From: Sphagnum magellanicum
Taxonomy: Eukaryota > Streptophyta > Sphagnopsida > Sphagnales > Sphagnaceae
DNA length: 64,000 bases
Reading direction: 5' to 3'
NCBI GenBank assembly: GCA_021904315.1
Contig: CM038907.1
Location: forward strand, 20,963,223 to 21,027,222
Shown: positions 24,430 through 37,059 of the stretch, piece by piece
Numbering within the stretch: position 1 is the stretch's first letter
Layout of the letters: the number at the start of each line of letters is the position of its first letter
Position numbers and translations under genes: made by a program
Notes under the pieces: generated by a model
What the model was told of the DNA's origin: nothing
Seen by the model: only the letters and a program-made list of their open reading frames with translations
The model's database searches: none

Positions 24430-24900
24430 TATCCTTTAAGTAAGAAGAAAACGAGTCCTTGTTTGGGTGTCTTCTGGGGGGAGGAAATAATTTCGAGTCA
24501 GGCAATGCCCTCGCAGTGGGGATATTTCCAAAGTAAGCACCCCGCCGGAGGTGGAGCCAAGGCACAAGTATTTCAGGAACGTCCTCAGGTGGGCATGCAC
24601 TTTGGGAGTGCCCAGCTCCGAGGCCACTAACTAACCAGGAAGGGGGAAAAAAACAATCTCGTGCGATACTTGATGATTAATGCAAGGAAAAAAAGTGAAA
24701 TGCCCACCGGAGCAGGCCATTTTCAAAGTAAGCACCCACCTATGGCGGAGCTAATGGGCACTTACTTTCAGAATGCCCTGCTCTGAGGCTGTTAACTGAC
24801 ATAAACACTGGCAGTTGAAAAACAAATTCGATTCCCTGTAATACCTGCCGGGTATCACGGGAAATAATGAAATGCCCATAGGAGCCAGCATTCTGCTTTT
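24430..24900. repeat. Diverged ~194-bp tandem duplication
   Basis: CAAAGTAAGCACC recurs at about 24530 and 24724. It is followed in both copies by a GGAGC-containing stretch, a TGCCC(A/T)GCTC(C/T)GAGGC block, an A-rich segment and GAAATGCCCA. The copies are well diverged. No gene is seen here. Confidence 0.6.
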
Positions 24901-24916
24901 GAAAAATGCCCCCCCA

Positions 24917-24958
24917 CCCTCCCCTCCCCTCCCCTCCCCTCCCCTCCCCTCCCCTCCC
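24917..24958. repeat. (CCCCT)n microsatellite
   Basis: At least seven perfect CCCCT units (24921-24955) with imperfect edges. This is a pure pyrimidine strand of the type that can adopt i-motif, G-quadruplex or triplex structure. Confidence 0.95.
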
Positions 24959-25218
24959 AACTTTTCAAAGGAAAAATTCCACTTGGCAACGTGCCCTCCA
25001 AATGCACTAGAAATTTCCTGCGGGTGGTTTAGGTCACCATGGGTTAGGGTTGGAAGGGTAGGCCCCCATTTCAAACTGATGGGTCAATTTTCAAAAAGTT
25101 TCTTTTAAGTGCTGTAAAGTGTACCATTAAAACAGGTCAAAACTAATTTTCTCAAATCTAACCTTTGTAGCACCATCCATCCTGTCTAGCAGTGTTTTGT
25201 TTTCTGGTTTCCTCCAAA

Positions 25219-25345
25219 AAATTTATGTAGCCAAATTGGTGGTCATCCCTAATATATTATTTAGGCAAATCTGGATATAAAAAGTATGAAAGTAAGAAAG
25301 CAAACGGTCTTCTGTATTTTTGGCTACAAACAGGAACTCCATATA
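25219..25345. repeat. Dispersed repeat family B, copy B1
   Basis: Shares the order ATGTAGCCAA - GGTGGTCATCC - ATTTAGGCAAATCTGG - TATGAAAGTAA with the copies at 33.2, 33.5, 54.6 and 61.2 kb, in the same orientation. It is followed by AGAATCTGGCAAT, which also follows the 33.2-kb copy. Confidence 0.7.
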
Positions 25346-25542
25346 GAATCTGGCAATCATTCCAAAAAAAGAAATTATTTCAATATTCAGCCAACTAGAA
25401 AACTCAAAAAAACCTTGTTTTTCACCATTTAGCAGAAAAAAAAAACCCCCCAACCAACAAATTTTTCACCCCAAAAAAAAGAGAAAAACACTGTTTCTAC
25501 CTGTTGTGTTCATGACCAAGATTATTTGGGGATATAAGGAAA

Positions 25543-25760
25543 AGATTAATCTATTGAAATGAAAGATTCAATTGATGGCGATGAAACTGTGATAAACTTT
25601 ATTAAACAAAGCACCCAGCAAAGGGGGCAGGGAAGTACAAAGAGAGATGACCCAAGTCCAAGCCAAAAGCACACAAACCCAAAGGGGGTCACCAGGGCCA
25701 AAGGAACAAAGTATGTTCCAGAGCTCCCACCAGTCACAAGAAGCATATCATATCATAAAA
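25543..25760 (-). mobile_element. Possible LINE-type 3' end fragment
   Basis: On the minus strand this reads as pyrimidine-rich words (CCCCCTTTGGG, CTTTGTACTTCCCTG, CCCCCTTTGCTGGGTGC) ending in TTTAATAAAGTTTATC. That style is common at the 3' ends of plant L1-like retrotransposons. No coding remnant is attached, so the class is a guess. The plus-strand frame 25559-25825 here is taken as a shadow. Confidence 0.3.
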
Positions 25761-25829
25761 AGAAAGGGAAGAGAAACCTGAAAATGTATTGTGTCCCTGA
25801 GTTTATTAAAACAACAGGAAATTGAACAC

Positions 25830-28060
25830 ATTCATGAATTGTGTGACACACCACTATTAGATGGTGATCCCTTTAAAAATACATGGCAAAAACTTCACTA
25901 GAAATCATTCATGTTATAAACCCAGCTTAAGAAAGTGAAAATGAGTGAGATTTCAGTCAAACGAGCTAAAACCATGTTAGACAATCGAAAATTTGTTAAT
26001 TGTGTCAAACATATTTATGTAATGTAATTTTAATGTCATATTGATCAAAGAAATTTATGTTAAATGATTTATATGAATGTTAAAAAATTCAAAAAATATA
26101 TTTAATTTAATAAATTGAGTTTTGATATTTTTTTAAAAGGACTTTTGAACTTTAACACCAAAAAATCAGTTTTATAAAGCCTTAGGCTAAAGACTATTTA
26201 AATAACAAAATTTTGATGAGAAAAAAATGGAAATGATGATCACTTATCATCCACATACAAAAAGCACTCATAATTTAAAAATTATGATATTTGAAACTTT
26301 TTGAAATTCAAAATATAATCTCAAAATGTTCAAATCTCAAAAATCAATTGCTAAATGTAAATGGGTAGTAATGTGTATGACATATAAATAAAGTTGTGAC
26401 TTCTTATACAAAAAACTAAGCTTAAATTAATTATCATATTTCATCATGATTTGAAATTATAATCATTTTTTCAAAAAGAAACATAAAATCTGACAAAATT
26501 TGTAAACTTTTAAACAATTCATGTTCATTCAAAATGAGTGAAGAAAAATAATGTAGTTTATTGGGGTAATTGTATTTTTTTTAAAACATGTTCTAAAAAA
26601 AATTAAATTAAATTCATTTTATGAAAAATTCAAAATGTTCATAAAAAGCCCATTTGTAGTTGGGTCCTTTACCACCATTGGTTCATTTAATTGTGATTGT
26701 ACCAAACTGGTTTTTAATGTGCAATATGAAAAACAAAAATATCATGCTCAAACAAAAAAAATTACAAAGAAAGACTAAAATGTGTATCCTTCAATTAAAG
26801 AAAAGCCATGTAAATAAATCCTTCAGGACACCACTTATAGACAAATAAATTGAAAAACTGTAAACTAAAAAGGCCACCATTAATACATAAACAAATATAA
26901 GATCATAAACTAAAAAGGTGTCATTTGTCACAAATTGGCTAATGATGGAGGTGCATAGGCTATGATGTGCGGAAGAAATGAATAATGTTTCCCAAATACA
27001 ACAAAACGTTAAAAAATCGTAATGTCATGTGCACATTAGATGACAATGTACATTCTATGGATAATAAAAAAATAAGCATCATGAGAATTAAAGAAGATTG
27101 TTACTAACGAACTATAATGACCTAAGCACAAAAAATAAAAAGGAAGTTGAAATGAGACTGAAAACAAGCATAAGTCTCTATAACATGAAGAATGAAATCG
27201 TCTTTTGATGCACACTCAATGTATGATCATGTTTTCTCTTGAACAACAACTAGCATTACATGTGTTGTTGTGAATGATACACATTATACCATATTCAGGC
27301 AAGTTGAATCAACTATGACAATGTGTGCTAAGGTTCAAAAGCCATCTCTAATAATAAAAATATTGATTTGTCACTAAGTATGATAGGGGAAAGGTGAGAA
27401 ACCACTCTCCAAAACAATAATTACAAAAATATATTGAAGCATATCCTATGTTGTAATTAGTGTTGAACAAACCTCTATAAACATTATTGGTAACTTCCTA
27501 AATGGTAGCTTCCTAACTTCTTCTTAAACAATTTGAAATGACAAATTACAAATGAAATGTGCCATAATGACATCATCCAACATAAATCAGCTATTAAGAG
27601 CCTTGGAATTAAATATTGAAATAAGATATTTCATCTAATTCATGTAACTCAAGTTGTTACTCTTGAATGAAATGCATTCATGTACATTCATTTTCATCTA
27701 TGAGGATGAAAAGCATTCATGAGCATTCTAATTCATCCATATGAACATTATTCATGATCATTCTGCCATGCTTTGAAACTTAATCACATTTTCAAGTTGA
27801 ATGATAAACTTCTTCAAAAAAAAACAAACTACAAAAGATCATGAGGATTTAGTGATATTAGAGTTGAAAGATGATTTGTAGAACTTCAGGTGGCAGTCCT
27901 ATAGCACTTTAAATCGTTTTAAATGAATTTTAAAATAAGAAAGTTATGAGGTTTGAAAGTAGGAGGGGTCAAAATGAGAAAAAATGAAAAAAAAAAAAGT
28001 ATTTTGAAAGTCAAAAAAACGTATTTTCTTTAGTGCTCTTTTTTGGCTGGTCCTTGGGCT
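25830..28060. other. AT-rich intergenic stretch
   Basis: No gene is supported. It holds one copy of dispersed repeat C (26363-26640). Confidence 0.5.
26363..26640. repeat. Dispersed repeat C, copy C1
   Basis: Collinear with 52915-53200 in the same orientation. Shared blocks: ATGACATATAAA, CAAAAAACTAA, TGATTTGAAATT, CAATTCAT(G/A)TTCATTCA, and a late ATTTTATGAAAA-like block. It is non-coding. Confidence 0.6.
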
Positions 28061-28082
28061 TTGCAGTTCAAAGATGATTTAT

Positions 28083-28180
28083 AATGGAGAAGAATTGAGA
28101 AAGATCTGCCAACGTGTTTGGTCATAGGCAAAATGGAGAAGAATTTCGAAAGATCTGCCAAAGTGTTTGGATATATGCAG
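28083..28180. repeat. 49-bp tandem duplication
   Basis: AATGGAGAAGAATT followed by AGATCTGCCAA and GTGTTTGG occurs twice, 49 bp apart (starts 28083 and 28132). The frame 28118-28321 crosses it but lacks further support as a gene. Confidence 0.75.
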
Positions 28181-28379
28181 GAGATTGGTGATGGGCCAGT
28201 TTACCCTAGTGCGCTAAGATCCATGTTGAATTTCATGTTAAATGTAGTTGAATTGTACTTAGGAAAAGCTTGTACCACTGGTGGGAAGGTCTTCTACCCT
28301 GATATACCCATGCATACATAACAGATTTAATACATAACCTAGTAGGCTGGTAATATTTTAGACTTACCATGTCTATATT

Positions 28380-28660
28380 CTACTCAATTAGTATATATTT
28401 GAGGTTTACGCTTACTGAAGTAGGGTATTTGTTTTGAAACAGGTAAAAACAGTGTATATGCCAAAACCATTGTATGACATTTATGCACTTCCATCCTTTG
28501 TAATGCAATGTGGTTATAATGGATTTGTTTGAATTATTGTGACTAAATATATTTTTTTTGAAATTTAATTTATGTTCATAAAATCAGATACCTTGAACAA
28601 TTTTACCATATGCTTTTGGAACCCTTTTAAATTTTACAACCATTTGCCATTATAAAACCG
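28380..28660. repeat. Dispersed repeat D, copy D1
   Basis: Collinear with 60890-61150. Shared blocks: TTGTTTTGA...GGTAAAAA, TTTTG(T/C)AATGCA, GGATTTGTTTGA(A/G)TTA, TGTGACTAA, and CTTGGAACC-like followed by TTTTAATTT and ACAATTTGCC. It is non-coding. Confidence 0.6.
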
Positions 28661-30100
28661 TTGTGATTATATTTCAAGACTATTGATTGGTTTCATTCTA
28701 TTTTCATTATTTTTTTTGTACTTACCTGCACTTTGTTTGAATCTTTAAACTTATATATTTTTACCCAACTGACTTTTTTCAAACTTTTATATTTATTCTT
28801 ACTCAATCAATATATTAAAATCAATATCCCCACTCACCACGAGTTTGTACAACGGGTACAGAACTTAAAATGTGATTTCTTTTACATCTATCATCAGATT
28901 TGCTTCAAAGTTGAAATATTCTTTAAAATACCTTTTTCCATACACACATCAAGCTTTAGCATAACCACTCTAATAAATGAGCAAAAGTCAAGATCCATTC
29001 TTTTATAGAAGTGAAAAACCAAATCCTATTATTTGAAATTGAACCTTTTGTGTGATAGTAAAGAAAATTGATAATCGTTTACATGAATGTGTACCTCTTT
29101 GCTTGTGCATATTAAGTTAAAAGGGTAAAAAGTTCCAATCATTCCCCATAAATTATTATAATGAACATTGGACACATGGAAGGGGGATGCTTCACATAAT
29201 TGCATTCCTCTTAATCAAGGGTCATGTTACTGCAAATGTTAAAAATTCACTTGACCAAAGAATTAAGAATTCTTTCTTTGGCAATAACAAAATAAGCATG
29301 GTCAAATTTACAAGTTGTCCTGCTACCAATCTAGATTGATATGGATAATAAATTTTCCTTGTAACCTTGCAGAAAAAAACTTCCCATCAAAACATCCCTC
29401 AAGAAATGCGATCATTAAGACTCACCATGCAAGATCCAGACCAGCCACCACCAAAGGTTTCAGTCCTGCAATTGATGCAGGCCTCATTGTCAGGCTTCAA
29501 AATAGGAAAGGAAAAGAGGTTGACAATTCATTGGATTTTCACATCCTTTCCTGAGTTCAAAGCCTGAGCCCCTCCTGCACATTAGATTGATGATACCTGC
29601 AGGGTCATGAAGGTTGCACATATTTCCAAGGACACAAGAACAACTCATAAGGCATTCAATACATAAGTACCATGAAGCAAAGTGCCCAACAGAGTTCAAT
29701 TATGGCAACCCCTTCAGTTCTATAAGACTATCCCTGCATCATACAAAACAACATATCTATGAGTCAGCATCATGCACAAGTTAGAACAGGAAAAAGGAGA
29801 AAATCCCAGGAGTAAATTTTAGAATGTCTGTAGTTTCTGGCATCTTTTCTGCCAGATTCAGTTTCCAGGTGCAGTAATACGCCAAACCCAGATTTGTGTC
29901 AGAGCACTTATTGGTGGTTAGCTCAAGTTGACATATTGGGGACTGAGGCAACAGAGACCTTCTACTCAAGAATGGCTGCTGCTGCATCTATCCCACACAG
30001 CACAGAAAAGTCTGTGGTCCAACGTTGTAATTGAGGAAGGTACTACAGGAGGGAAGAAAAAATAAGAGAAATGATACAGCCAAATTGAAGCCCCTAGACC
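28661..30100. other. Intergenic stretch and F-box/kelch 3' flank
   Basis: AT-rich up to about 29300, then more balanced. The last few hundred bases are the downstream flank of the minus-strand gene. AATAAG on the minus strand at 29907-29912 is a weak polyadenylation candidate. No separate gene is supported. Confidence 0.45.
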
Positions 30101-32415
30101 TCAGGCTTGCAGTACTTGGCAGTGCACAATATGCGACTTTAACCGATTCCGGCCAGCAAGATTGGACCATAGATTGGTCACAAAGGACTTGAACTGGCCT
30201 TTTCCTGAAATAGTTTCCCACAACTGCCCCTGTTTCTCAGGAATGTCTGCATTCACCACATCAACGAGGGTAATACTCATGTTGTTTCTGATAATGCAAA
30301 GTTTGCCACCCAAGGGCACCATTGCAACAGCTTCCATAGCTCGAGAGCCTCCCAGGTGAAGTTTACTATCTACTGACAGGCTCCAAGCATCAGTGTCACT
30401 GTCATACATCCGCAATTTACAACCATCACGGCAATCAAGTGCATACAGGTTGCCTTGGAGTTCAACACAGGGATTACGCCAACCATCCACCATTCCATTG
30501 ACAACAGGGGACCAATTATTAGTGGCTGGCACATAAACCTCACTCATGACCTGGCGGTGTGCTCCTAGGCCCTTGAGAAACCACCTGCCACAAATTTCAA
30601 ACAAACTCAAATGTTTCTGCACCTAGCATATGACATAGGATTAAGTTATCAAAATTATTGCCCCAACCACAGTGCATGGGTGATGAAAAATCTGATGATG
30701 AAGATTCATAGCAATCAGAGAGAGTGACTGTCTATTAAGAGAAAACCTCAGTTGAGACAGATAATCAGACACCTACATGAATTGTCATAAATTGTTTCCT
30801 GTAATTACTCCAGAGCATACTTCACACCCTGGAAAACCATCAGGCAGCTGAAATAATCTGACTAGAGAATGGCAACAGATAACAAACCAGTAGGAAACAC
30901 AAAACTGACCTGCCACCAAACACAACTCCAATAAAAGGCACCATAGCTGTGCTCATATCAGAGATATAAGACCACTTGTTTTTGTTTGGGTCATACATCT
31001 CAGCAGACCGCAAGGACCTCTGGACACCCTCACATTCCCCACCGGCCACAAAGAGGCAATTGTTGATGACACAGAAGCCAAAGAAATGGCGCCGCCGCTG
31101 CATGTCTTTTGCTCGGTGCCATTTATTTGTTCGAGCACTGTAATACACCACTCGTCGCATCGATCCCTTCACTGGATCCTTGCCACCAAAGAGGTACAGA
31201 TGGCAACCACTGAGTACTGCACACCCAAAGCCAAGAGCATCGGAGTACTCAACTGGCACAGGTGGCAATGGCTGCCAAAGCTGGTACCTGGATCCACAGT
31301 TCGCCACTATGAGATATGTACTGGTGAGCCAGACTGAAAAGAAAACCACAAAAGTCTGTCATGAGGATGAAGCCAGAAAGTGCACACATAGAGCATAAGC
31401 ATTGAGCCTGAGGTGAAACATGTGCCATGGGTCCAATGCCCTTTTATGGCTGAAGACCACCCCTCCATGGAACACCACCCAGCACATTGCTTTGTGGCAT
31501 GCCAAACACCAAGGCCATTCATTGCAAGTAGGTCAAGCAAGGGTTCAGGTTGAAAGATCTTAGTCCATGGTGCACTACTTTGAGCGGGCTTCATAAGTCA
31601 AAATTCTGCAGCAGAATGCCTCACTTGATCGAGAACATATTTCAATCTGAGCTGAGAAGACTGACCAGGGAAAACCAGGGCAAACTTCTGCTGTTCTTGA
31701 AAAAAAAAACCTTCAGGAAATGCAAGCAAAGATAGACCCTAAATGTACCTCGGATCAAATGCATGCCAAGAGATGCGGCCTTCCCGGTCACGCTTGATGA
31801 CATAAACCCACTCCTCTGCCTTGCCCAGATTGCGGCGGAGGTGATAGTAATAGTTGCCAGCAAGAAGACGATACCATCTTTTACAGACCACCCGAAGCTT
31901 TCTGTGATAAAATCGAGGTACACGAATCAAACATGCTATGGCAAGATCATCTGGAAGACCCGGTAGAAGCTCCGAAGGGATGGGCCGTTCACCTCTTGTT
32001 GGCTTCTTAGGAAGAACAATAGCAGGCTTGATGTCAGGTCGAACACAGTGACCTACTGTGCGTCCGGGCACAAATCTCCTTCCTCCTACCGAGATGCCAG
32101 CATCAACCCCTCCACAAAAGCAGGCTGCAGTCTCAACCTGCGGAGTAACACTAAAAGAGAGTGTCTGAGCAGATAATAAGTAAGATGTCACTCTCTGTTT
32201 CCTTTCACATCTCCTAGGATGGCGTACAAACCCTGAAGAAATTTTTCTATCGATGCCATGTTCTTTTCACTCGCCTTTCCATGCGAACAACATCACAGAC
32301 CTTCTAATTCTGAAACCCTAGGAAAACGCCTGCGGCCGCTGGCATGTCCAAAAAAATAGGCATGAGATTATTGTCTCTTCCTTACCTGAGGGACAGGATG
32401 AATACTCCGATGCAT
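30101..32415 (-). CDS. SAGL1: F-box/kelch-repeat protein, SAGL1 type
   Basis: Four exons on the minus strand: 32386-32415, 31749-32164, 30910-31287 and 30101-30584, with introns of 221, 461 and 325 bp, all GT-AG and phase-consistent, give 435 residues. I recognise the whole-length pattern of Arabidopsis At1g55270 (about 434 residues), including the conserved end SHIVHCQVLQA. The F-box covers about residues 76-120 (LPGLPDDLAIACLIRVP, then VCKRWYRL). Kelch repeats follow from about 150 to 370, with GG doublets in LYLFGGKD and LFVAGGECEG. F-box proteins dock on SKP1 in SCF ubiquitin ligases, and the kelch propeller binds the target. Arabidopsis SAGL1 has been linked to turnover of the wax enzyme CER3 and of phenylalanine ammonia-lyase; carrying that function over is inference. 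The first coding exon is only ten codons. A second acceptor 27 nt downstream (CCGCAG|GTTGAG, exon start 32137) keeps the frame and would give 426 residues. An out-of-frame ATG at 32449 may open a short upstream frame. Confidence 0.93.
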
Positions 32416-33165
32416 TGCAGACGCAGTGACGTGCTTCGTCTAGCAGCATACTTCCTCGACTCTTTCTTCATAAGGCAGTCAACAATAGAAGTGAAAACCT
32501 AACACCTCAGAGCGCAACTCATCTGGCCAAGGGTCCTCCCCCGACATATCGTTCCTCAACCGAAACAAAAAAGGGTTCCTACTCTCCGCCGCAGTTCGAA
32601 ACCTCTGCTGTCACATCAATCGGCGACGACAAGCATGGCGAAAACCTCCCCCAAGAAGGCACTGAACAATAAATGGCTCAATCTCTGAACCTCATTCCGG
32701 CTCCTACAATACCACTGGCAATCGCAATAGCGAGACGACGAAGAAAGACATCATCATAGGCTGGATCGGATATGCAGAAGAAACGGATCTCAGAAACGAA
32801 AAACACAGGAAAAAAAGCTTTAGGTTTTGCTCGGTTCTCAAACAACCATCGCTCTATTGGCCGGTTTTCTTGGCAGTTTTTGGAGACTAGAAAAGGCAGT
32901 CCGCATATGCGAATTTGATGCTGGTGCAAAGGAGAGGAAAGGCAGCTCAAAGAAGACAGAAAATGCCAGAGCAGGAAGGAGGGGACGAAGACGATAATGG
33001 CTTTTGTCGATGGAGGAGCTTGGTGAAGCTCCGCTGCTACTGTTTCTCGAGCTCGCGACGTCTGCGGCTAAGGCACTCCATGGCCGCGCGTAGACAGACA
33101 AAAGAGCTGGGGGCTGGCTGGGTTCGAAGCTTCGCCGACGATCGGACATCAGGTCAGTGTTTTTT
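32416..33165 (-). promoter_or_regulatory. 5' UTR and promoter region of the F-box/kelch gene
   Basis: CG words are frequent here, unlike the surrounding intergenic DNA, as expected for a plant promoter and leader. No clear TATA box was found. Open frames on both strands (32678-32950, 32838-33212, 32915-33187) overlap one another, lack family features and are treated as chance frames. Confidence 0.5.
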
Positions 33166-33430
33166 TCTCTTTTTTCCAATTTTGTGATGTTGCTCAAGTG
33201 GCGATCATCCATAAGACCATTTAGCCAGATTTGGCGATAAGAGAATATGAAAGTTTCAAAAAAATTATTATCATTTTATAATCTTTTGGCTACCTTTTGG
33301 AACCTTAGGATAGAATCTGGCAATTTTGTTTTCAAAATTAGATTTCTTTCGAAATTTGGCGACTAAAAAAGTCCAAACACTAAAATTTCTCCAATTTGAA
33401 AGACATTGGCCATTTGGCGAAATTAACCCC
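33166..33430. repeat. Dispersed repeat family B, copy B2
   Basis: Begins TTTTTTCCAATTTTGTGATGT and continues AAGTGGCGATCATCCATAAG - ATTTAGCCAGATTTGGC - ATATGAAAGT, with AGAATCTGGCAAT further on. It starts about 750 bp upstream of the F-box/kelch start codon. Confidence 0.75.
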
Positions 33431-33477
33431 AAAAAAAAAAAACATTGCATCAGGTAGGCTCTCCTACATCAATGCTT

Positions 33478-33750
33478 TCATTTTTCCAATTTTGTGATGT
33501 AGTGAAAGTGGTGATCATCAGAGCGAGATTTAACCAAATTTGGTTAGAAGCTTAAATATGGAAGTAAACTTTTTTTAAAACATCCTTCTATATTTTTGAC
33601 TACCTAGTTGAACCATATGTAGGAATCCGTCGATTTTTCTTAAATTTTTGTTGAATTATGGCTATTGAAAATCTCAAAAAGCACTTAATTTTATTACCCA
33701 TTCGATTTTTTTATTTCGAATTTTGGCTACATATAGACAGCATTAAAAAG
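33478..33750. repeat. Dispersed repeat family B, copy B3
   Basis: Next to B2 and in the same orientation: TTTTTCCAATTTTGTGATGT - AAGTGGTGATCATC - CCAAATTTGGT - ATATGGAAGTAAA. B2 and B3 share a short lead-in (CATCAGGT), so they may be a tandem duplication of one element. Confidence 0.75.
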
Positions 33751-33814
33751 GGTGCTCTGTATCTGCAGGTTTTTATTATTTTTATTGTACCTACCTAATG
33801 TACCACGACGACAG

Positions 33815-34195
33815 GAGTGTCGGGCGGTTATTAGAACCCAGAACAGACACCCCCCCCCTGGGAGGTTATCAGGGCGGTTCTAGGGACTCATAAACCCAGT
33901 TCTTGAAATGTCGACACACCCAGTTCCGGTGAACCACCGGTCCCAAATTTTCTGGAATTTCAAATAACCAGCCAATAAAAACTGCCAGTTTATTGTTGGT
34001 TCATTTATGACAACTGTCGGTTCTTTAAGGGTTTTTTTTAAATAAAAGCCAGGAGCAGCGATTCTTTGAAAAAAAAAAAAAATCTTTTTTTCCCCCAAGT
34101 AACCCGAAGTTTTTCAATGGTTCTGTCATTCGGAAATAATTAGAAAACGGAAACCCACAATTCTTTAGAAATTCAAATAACCGCAAAATACTGGT
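33815..34195. repeat. Dispersed repeat copy A2
   Basis: Partner of 3410-3745, collinear over more than 300 bp, with a C-run (33850-33857) and a poly-A/T stretch inserted. Minus-strand frames 33880-34098 and 34025-34207 lie inside and are taken as non-coding. Confidence 0.65.
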
Positions 34196-36540
34196 CAGCA
34201 GCTTCATCTCCTTTTTAGTTTGGTAGCAATTTTTTAACTAGTTTTTTTAATTACTGTTTACACAAGTTTTTAAAACATGTCGTCATTTAATGCTAAATCC
34301 CTCGTGGGATGCCTAGCCAATGAGACAACATCCGAAATTTGGGAAAAAACAAAAACAAACAAACTCATTGGTTTCAAATATGAAATTTTTTTAACATTTT
34401 TCTTTAAAAAATTTGTGGGTTTAGGCATGCAGTTGACTTAGGTGGTCACATTTAATTGGTGATCCAGTGCTAATAACAAGATAAAAAATGGGCTTTGGGC
34501 TATGCAAAAATAGATAGAACAAAATCCGGTCTGAAACCAAACCCACGTGGGAAATTTATTTTTTTAAACCCAAAACTGGGGGGTCTGCCATACATGGACT
34601 GATTTCAATAAAGCCCACAGCCACTGGCTTTTACTGTGCGAGGAAGAATTACATGCAATAAGATACCCTCCAATGACACTACAAAATTTGGATGATGTCT
34701 TTACTAATGTTAGGTGGTGGGCACACTAATTTCAATATTTCATGTGGGTAAAGGTAATGGAAATTTCAAAAGTATATACCTATTAGCCAGTGAAGACTAA
34801 AAAAAAAAATTGCAAACAACTTTCAAAGCTCTCTACTTAATGGGGAGGGGATGATACATTTCTCATGAGTTCAATGGTGTTTGTGTAAAGCATGGAATCT
34901 TGCATGAACTCATCACCTCATATACTATGTAGCAAAGCATAGTATACAAAGAAATTAATTGGGCCTTACTCAAAAATGTTAAGTGTACACTCAAATTAGC
35001 ACAACTTCCAAAAGCATTTTGGACAAATGCTATCTATCTACTACCTATATAATATGCAAAATCATTAGGTATGACTTATTTGTACCTAATGTTACTCCTT
35101 TTTAAATGTGATATGGTCAACTTTTCCTTTACATAATTATTGGGTAGGGAGACCATGTTCAAATAAAGCTCACTTATAAAATGTTGTATGATAAGGGGTT
35201 GAAGACAAGTCTTTTAGGTTGTGATGTTTTGGACAAAACAACATCCAATTGCTTTGCATGGGGACAGTCAATCTATCAATATCATAACAAGGCGTGTGTC
35301 ACAGTGTGGCCTTGCAAGTTTAGATGCACATTGTAGTAATGAATTGGAATTCACCTTTTTTTTGTGTACATGTTCATAGCTCTTCCAATATGACTTTGTG
35401 TTTATCAGAAATTTTTTTTTCAAGTGTGAAGATGTGATCATTTATGTAGAGCAATAAAGAATATTGGATATTGTAAGAAACTAAAAAAGAGATGTGAATG
35501 TCATTTGTAGCGATCAACATGTGCAACTAAGGACATTGCTTGAGTGTTTAGATATGATTATATGAATTTTCATTGAATATTAGATATAACTACAATTTTT
35601 AATATGAGATAGAACCTTATCAAGATAAACATGCACCTCAAATGTGGTACATGTGATTCTATTGGAGATATCATAATAGAAAACATATTTAGGAAAAATG
35701 AACCCTCTTTTTAAATACTTATGATAATAATCTCGAATTGGAATCCCTTGTAAAATCACCACATATTAATTTTCAAAAAATGGCAACCATTTCTATGGGA
35801 ATGGCCATCATTCTTGTAGAAAACATTATTCTTTAAATAGCATTACTATTGTTATTCTTATTAACATAAAGATTGTGACCTAAACTTCACCATTATATCC
35901 TTGTGAAATGTGAAATTCCAAAAAAATACATACCAAATATGTAAAGCTTGTCTAAAATCTTATAGTCATTTAAAATATCTAATTTTCAGATACTTATAAT
36001 AACAAGTTTGAAACAAATTTAATAGGTTGTTTGTTTGTTTGTTTTATCTAAGAAAAAACTAATGTTGCCTAGTTATAGAATTTTAGACCTATCCATAGGA
36101 TATGAATAAGAAAAAAAATTTAATTCGTCTTAATATAAGGATATGCACCCAAATATCCCATCAAAATTTCTTTATACTACTAATTATGCATTCATGAAAA
36201 AAAATCATTCATTGCTAGATATGCATTTACTGATTTTCAAAATTATAATAACTTGCATATATTTATAGCAATAAATAATCAACAAGTTGAACATGTCAAT
36301 TTATTTGCAAACATAAAAACATAAAAACATGTAAAGTAACTTACAAGGGTGTTCAACCCCAATTTTTTACAAAACTATGCACATTGTATTGCAAATTACT
36401 TTTAAAAAAAACAACAACACCCATACAAACAACAAACCACCCAACCCCACAAAATAGAAGCCCAAGAAACCAAAACCCTCTAACAACTTGTTGAGCTTAA
36501 AAAACTAGTCCATAAATTGCCAAACCTAACACATCAAACA
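34196..36540. other. AT-rich intergenic stretch
   Basis: No gene, RNA or clear repeat unit is seen. Confidence 0.5.
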
Positions 36541-37010
36541 AAAAATAGAAGTCGTTTGGATAGTTTAGATAGTTGAAACTTGCAGCTCCTCGAAGTATTC
36601 AACTTTTTCGATCAATTCATAATTATTTTCAATTAAACCAACTTTAGCTTTCAAATAATCTTTCAAGTTTGCATATGGTGTGCAATTCAAGCACAGGTCG
36701 TCAAGCCAATTGTTGATGATAGTGATAATTTAGTCCAAATTTTGAACTTGAAAATGGCAACACCTTAAAGTTGTCAAAATACCACCCAAGATGAACATTT
36801 TTTCAATCTCAATTTCAAACCCCAAAATCCCAAACCTCATTTGGCAAAAAAAAACTTTATTAGAAGACCTTGTTTTGATGGGAGTTTTGAGTTTCCAAAG
36901 TTGCAACCCATTATCTATGCATGCCATTTCCCACTCCTACTTCCCTTTCCCTAATTTATTTGTTCATGTAATTGTGTTCTACAATCCATGACACACTCCC
37001 AAACTCTTTG
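36541..37010 (-). pseudogene. Decayed coding-like fragment, unknown type
   Basis: On the minus strand an open piece (36730-36927) contains GILGFEIEIEKMFILGGIL. After one stop the frame runs on with NYELIEKVEYFEELQV at about 36560-36620. The acidic/hydrophobic pattern over more than 100 codons with a single stop suggests an old coding sequence, probably the end of a transposon protein. I do not recognise the family. Confidence 0.3.
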
Positions 37011-37059
37011 GTAAACTCAACTAAGAGTCTAAATGTGAAAATAGTGGAAGGATAATGAG

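Noticed and set aside
30162..31398. Plus-strand frames across the F-box/kelch gene
   Set aside because: They are antisense shadows of exons with full-length family similarity.
32635..32690. Short plus-strand frame beginning MAKTSPKKALNNKW
   Set aside because: Only 17 codons, without support, in the CG-rich promoter region of the divergent gene. It is probably chance.
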